Shown here piece by piece: positions 23,688 through 25,114 of a DNA stretch of 25,114 bases. The position numbers were made by a program, and so were the translations under genes. Each line of letters opens with the position of its first letter. Position 1 is the stretch's first letter. Source of the DNA: JACQPU01 sp039961715 (GTDB taxonomy: Bacteria > Bacteroidota > Ignavibacteria > UBA10030); the NCBI GenBank assembly GCA_039961715.1, contig JABRVW010000191.1, positions 1 through 25,114 of the forward strand, written 5' to 3'. The notes under the pieces are model-generated. The model worked only from the letters and a program-made list of their open reading frames with translations, searched no databases and had not been told where the DNA came from.

Positions 23688-25063
23688 GAAAACGATTCAA
23701 CAGCCTGGCCCTGGGAGCCGATGCGCTGCTCTTTGGCGTTGCCAGGACGCCGTTGAAGCGAAACGGGGTCGTGGTCGGCGGAGGAACAGTCATTCCCGAG
23801 ATCAAGTTCACGCTTCCGCCTCTGAGCATCGAGGAGACACCGACGGACGAGATCGAGGCAATGTATCGCGAAATCGTCACCGCCGTGTGCGATCGGGCCG
23901 TGCATCTGGGCCAGCAATCGCTTGTCGTTGAATTCGAGCTCCTTCCGCCCATGACGGTCGATCCGCCCATGGGCGAATCCATCACAGCGCTGATTGCAGG
24001 GATTCTTGCAGAGTTCAGGGGGGCGCATGGACTGCAATCCTTGCTGAGGATCACGCCCGTCGACATCCGGGAGCAGAACAAGCCTCCGCTGAGGAGGCGC
24101 GGGCGTGAAATGGAATTGCTCCTCGACAGCTTTCGCCGCTGTGCCCGCGCAGGCGCTGATCTTCTCTCCATCGAGTCCACCGGCGGCAAGGAAGTGACTG
24201 ATCAGGCAATCATGTCGGCAGATGTGAGAGGCATTCTGTTCGGCTCGGTCGTGTTGGGTTGTGCGGACATGGAGTTTCTCTGGGAGAAGATCGTTGGGAT
24301 TGCCAGGGAGACTGGCGCGGTGCCTGCGGGGGACACGGCGTGCGGCATCGGAAACACGGCCATGGTGCTGGCCGACCAGGGCTATGTTCCGCGTGTGTTT
24401 GCCGCCGTTGTCCGGGCAATCACCGCAGTTCGTTCCCTGGTTGCCTACGAGGTCGGCGCTGTCGGACCGGGCAAGGACTGCGGATACGAAAACGCCATCC
24501 TGAAAGCGATCACCGGGCTTCCGATGTCCATGGAAGGCAAATCCGCCGCCTGCGCGCACCTGAGCCCTGTGGGTAACATCGCCGGCTGTTACGCCGATCT
24601 GTGGAGCAACGAATCCGTACAAAACATCAAACTGCTGGCGGGCATGGCGCCTGTTGTTTCCATGGAACAACTTGTGTATGATTGCAGACTGATGAACGTG
24701 GCGGCCGGCAAGGGAGAGAGCCTGCGTTTCCGGGATTGGCTTTCGGAATCAGACGCCGGCCTCGACCCCCAGGCCTTTGTTCTGTCTCCAAACGCGGTCA
24801 TCGGGCTGGCGGGGGCTATTGTCTCGGAACAGAACGACTACCGACGAGGGCTTGCGGCCGCCCGCAAGGCCGTCGAGCTTCTGCGCGAAGGCTTGTCGAA
24901 AGGACGCCTGATCCTGAGCGAACGCGAGCAGGATTGGCTCTCGAGGATCGGGCAAACGGTTTCGGAGCTTCCGTCAGAACCGAAGGATTTCATCATCGGG
25001 GAAAAACCAAAATGGAAGGACCACGTGAACTATGGGGAGTATGGCATCCCGGATGAAGCCTGA
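23684..25063 (+). CDS. mtaB: Methanol:corrinoid methyltransferase (MtaB family)
   Basis: A 459-residue TIM barrel enzyme that transfers the methyl group of methanol to the corrinoid protein MtaC. It matches Methanosarcina MtaB by eye in the key segments: GADLLSIESTGGKEV, PAGDTACGIGNTAM, RSLVAYEVGAVGPGKDCGYEN, KAITGLPMSMEGKS and LWSNESV. The zinc ligands line up: Glu164, Cys220 and Cys266, with Glu164 and Cys220 at the same numbers as in M. barkeri. The length is usual. It overlaps mtaC by 4 nt and the next gene by 11 nt. Methanol is the best-supported substrate by homology, though not tested here. Confidence 0.93.
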   Translation: MRKRFNSLALGADALLFGVARTPLKRNGVVVGGGTVIPEIKFTLPPLSIEETPTDEIEAMYREIVTAVCDRAVHLGQQSLVVEFELLPPMTVDPPMGESITALIAGILAEFRGAHGLQSLLRITPVDIREQNKPPLRRRGREMELLLDSFRRCARAGADLLSIESTGGKEVTDQAIMSADVRGILFGSVVLGCADMEFLWEKIVGIARETGAVPAGDTACGIGNTAMVLADQGYVPRVFAAVVRAITAVRSLVAYEVGAVGPGKDCGYENAILKAITGLPMSMEGKSAACAHLSPVGNIAGCYADLWSNESVQNIKLLAGMAPVVSMEQLVYDCRLMNVAAGKGESLRFRDWLSESDAGLDPQAFVLSPNAVIGLAGAIVSEQNDYRRGLAAARKAVELLREGLSKGRLILSEREQDWLSRIGQTVSELPSEPKDFIIGEKPKWKDHVNYGEYGIPDEA

Positions 25064-25114
25064 CAGAAAAGACCTGAAGGCCTTCGTCGAGAAAATTCTC
25101 GGAGATCACAACGG
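25053..25114 (+). CDS. Start of an unidentified gene cut by the window end
   Basis: An ATG at 25053, 11 nt inside the end of mtaB, opens a frame (MKPDRKDLKAFVEKILGDHN) that runs off the right edge. The tight overlap follows the style of the operon, so it is probably another methyl-transfer gene such as a corrinoid-activating or further methyltransferase protein. Twenty residues are too few to name it. Confidence 0.5.
   Translation, partial: MKPDRKDLKAFVEKILGDHN

Noticed and set aside
1..25114. CRISPR arrays, insertion sequences, prophage or integrase genes
   Set aside because: No spaced direct repeats, transposase or integrase motifs were seen; the tRNA-Arg has no duplicated 3' end nearby.

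Overview
The window is a moderately GC-rich bacterial chromosome segment, packed with short intergenic gaps and many 4-nt start/stop overlaps. The best taxonomic clue is the C-terminal type IX secretion (Por) sorting domain of the protein at 2473-4689, with its NYPNPFNP signature. Together with an alternative complex III (Act) plus caa3-oxidase operon, this points to the FCB group, most likely an Ignavibacteria/Chlorobi-side lineage. This assignment is inference from gene content; no rRNA is present.

Left part (1-6833, + strand): the 3' end of accA, a YbgC-like thioesterase, a 56-residue Trm112-type zinc-ribbon protein, an oligosaccharide flippase, a secreted HExxH metalloprotease-like protein with a T9SS tail, a DUF1385 membrane protein and prfA (release factor 1). 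The 6889-8573 segment is on the - strand: tadA, a short membrane protein with a HisKA domain but no ATPase domain, mgsA (methylglyoxal synthase) and tRNA-Arg(TCG).

Middle part (8661-20654, - strand): one long respiratory operon read right to left. It contains actA (pentaheme cytochrome), actB (molybdopterin-like/FeS fusion), actC (NrfD-like quinol subunit), actD, actE (monoheme lipoprotein), actF, a small membrane protein, a SCO1/SenC copper chaperone, coxB with a fused cytochrome c domain, coxA (YSHP, A2-type), coxC and a subunit IV. It encodes a quinol:oxygen electron path: quinol to alternative complex III, then by c-type hemes to a caa3 oxidase. The operon starts from a good sigma70-like promoter and has an intrinsic terminator in its own 5' leader, so attenuation is possible.

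Right part (20934-25114, + strand): a divergently transcribed operon of a sugar-isomerase-like TIM barrel, a UroD-family methyltransferase with an HxC...C zinc motif, a corrinoid protein (DxHxxG) and a clear MtaB-type methanol:corrinoid methyltransferase with its zinc ligands. A further gene begins at 25053 and is cut by the window edge. This is a corrinoid-dependent methyl-transfer module next to an aerobic respiratory operon, an unusual combination and the most interesting part of the window. The two operons share a 279-bp intergenic region with two divergent promoters and an imperfect palindrome between them.
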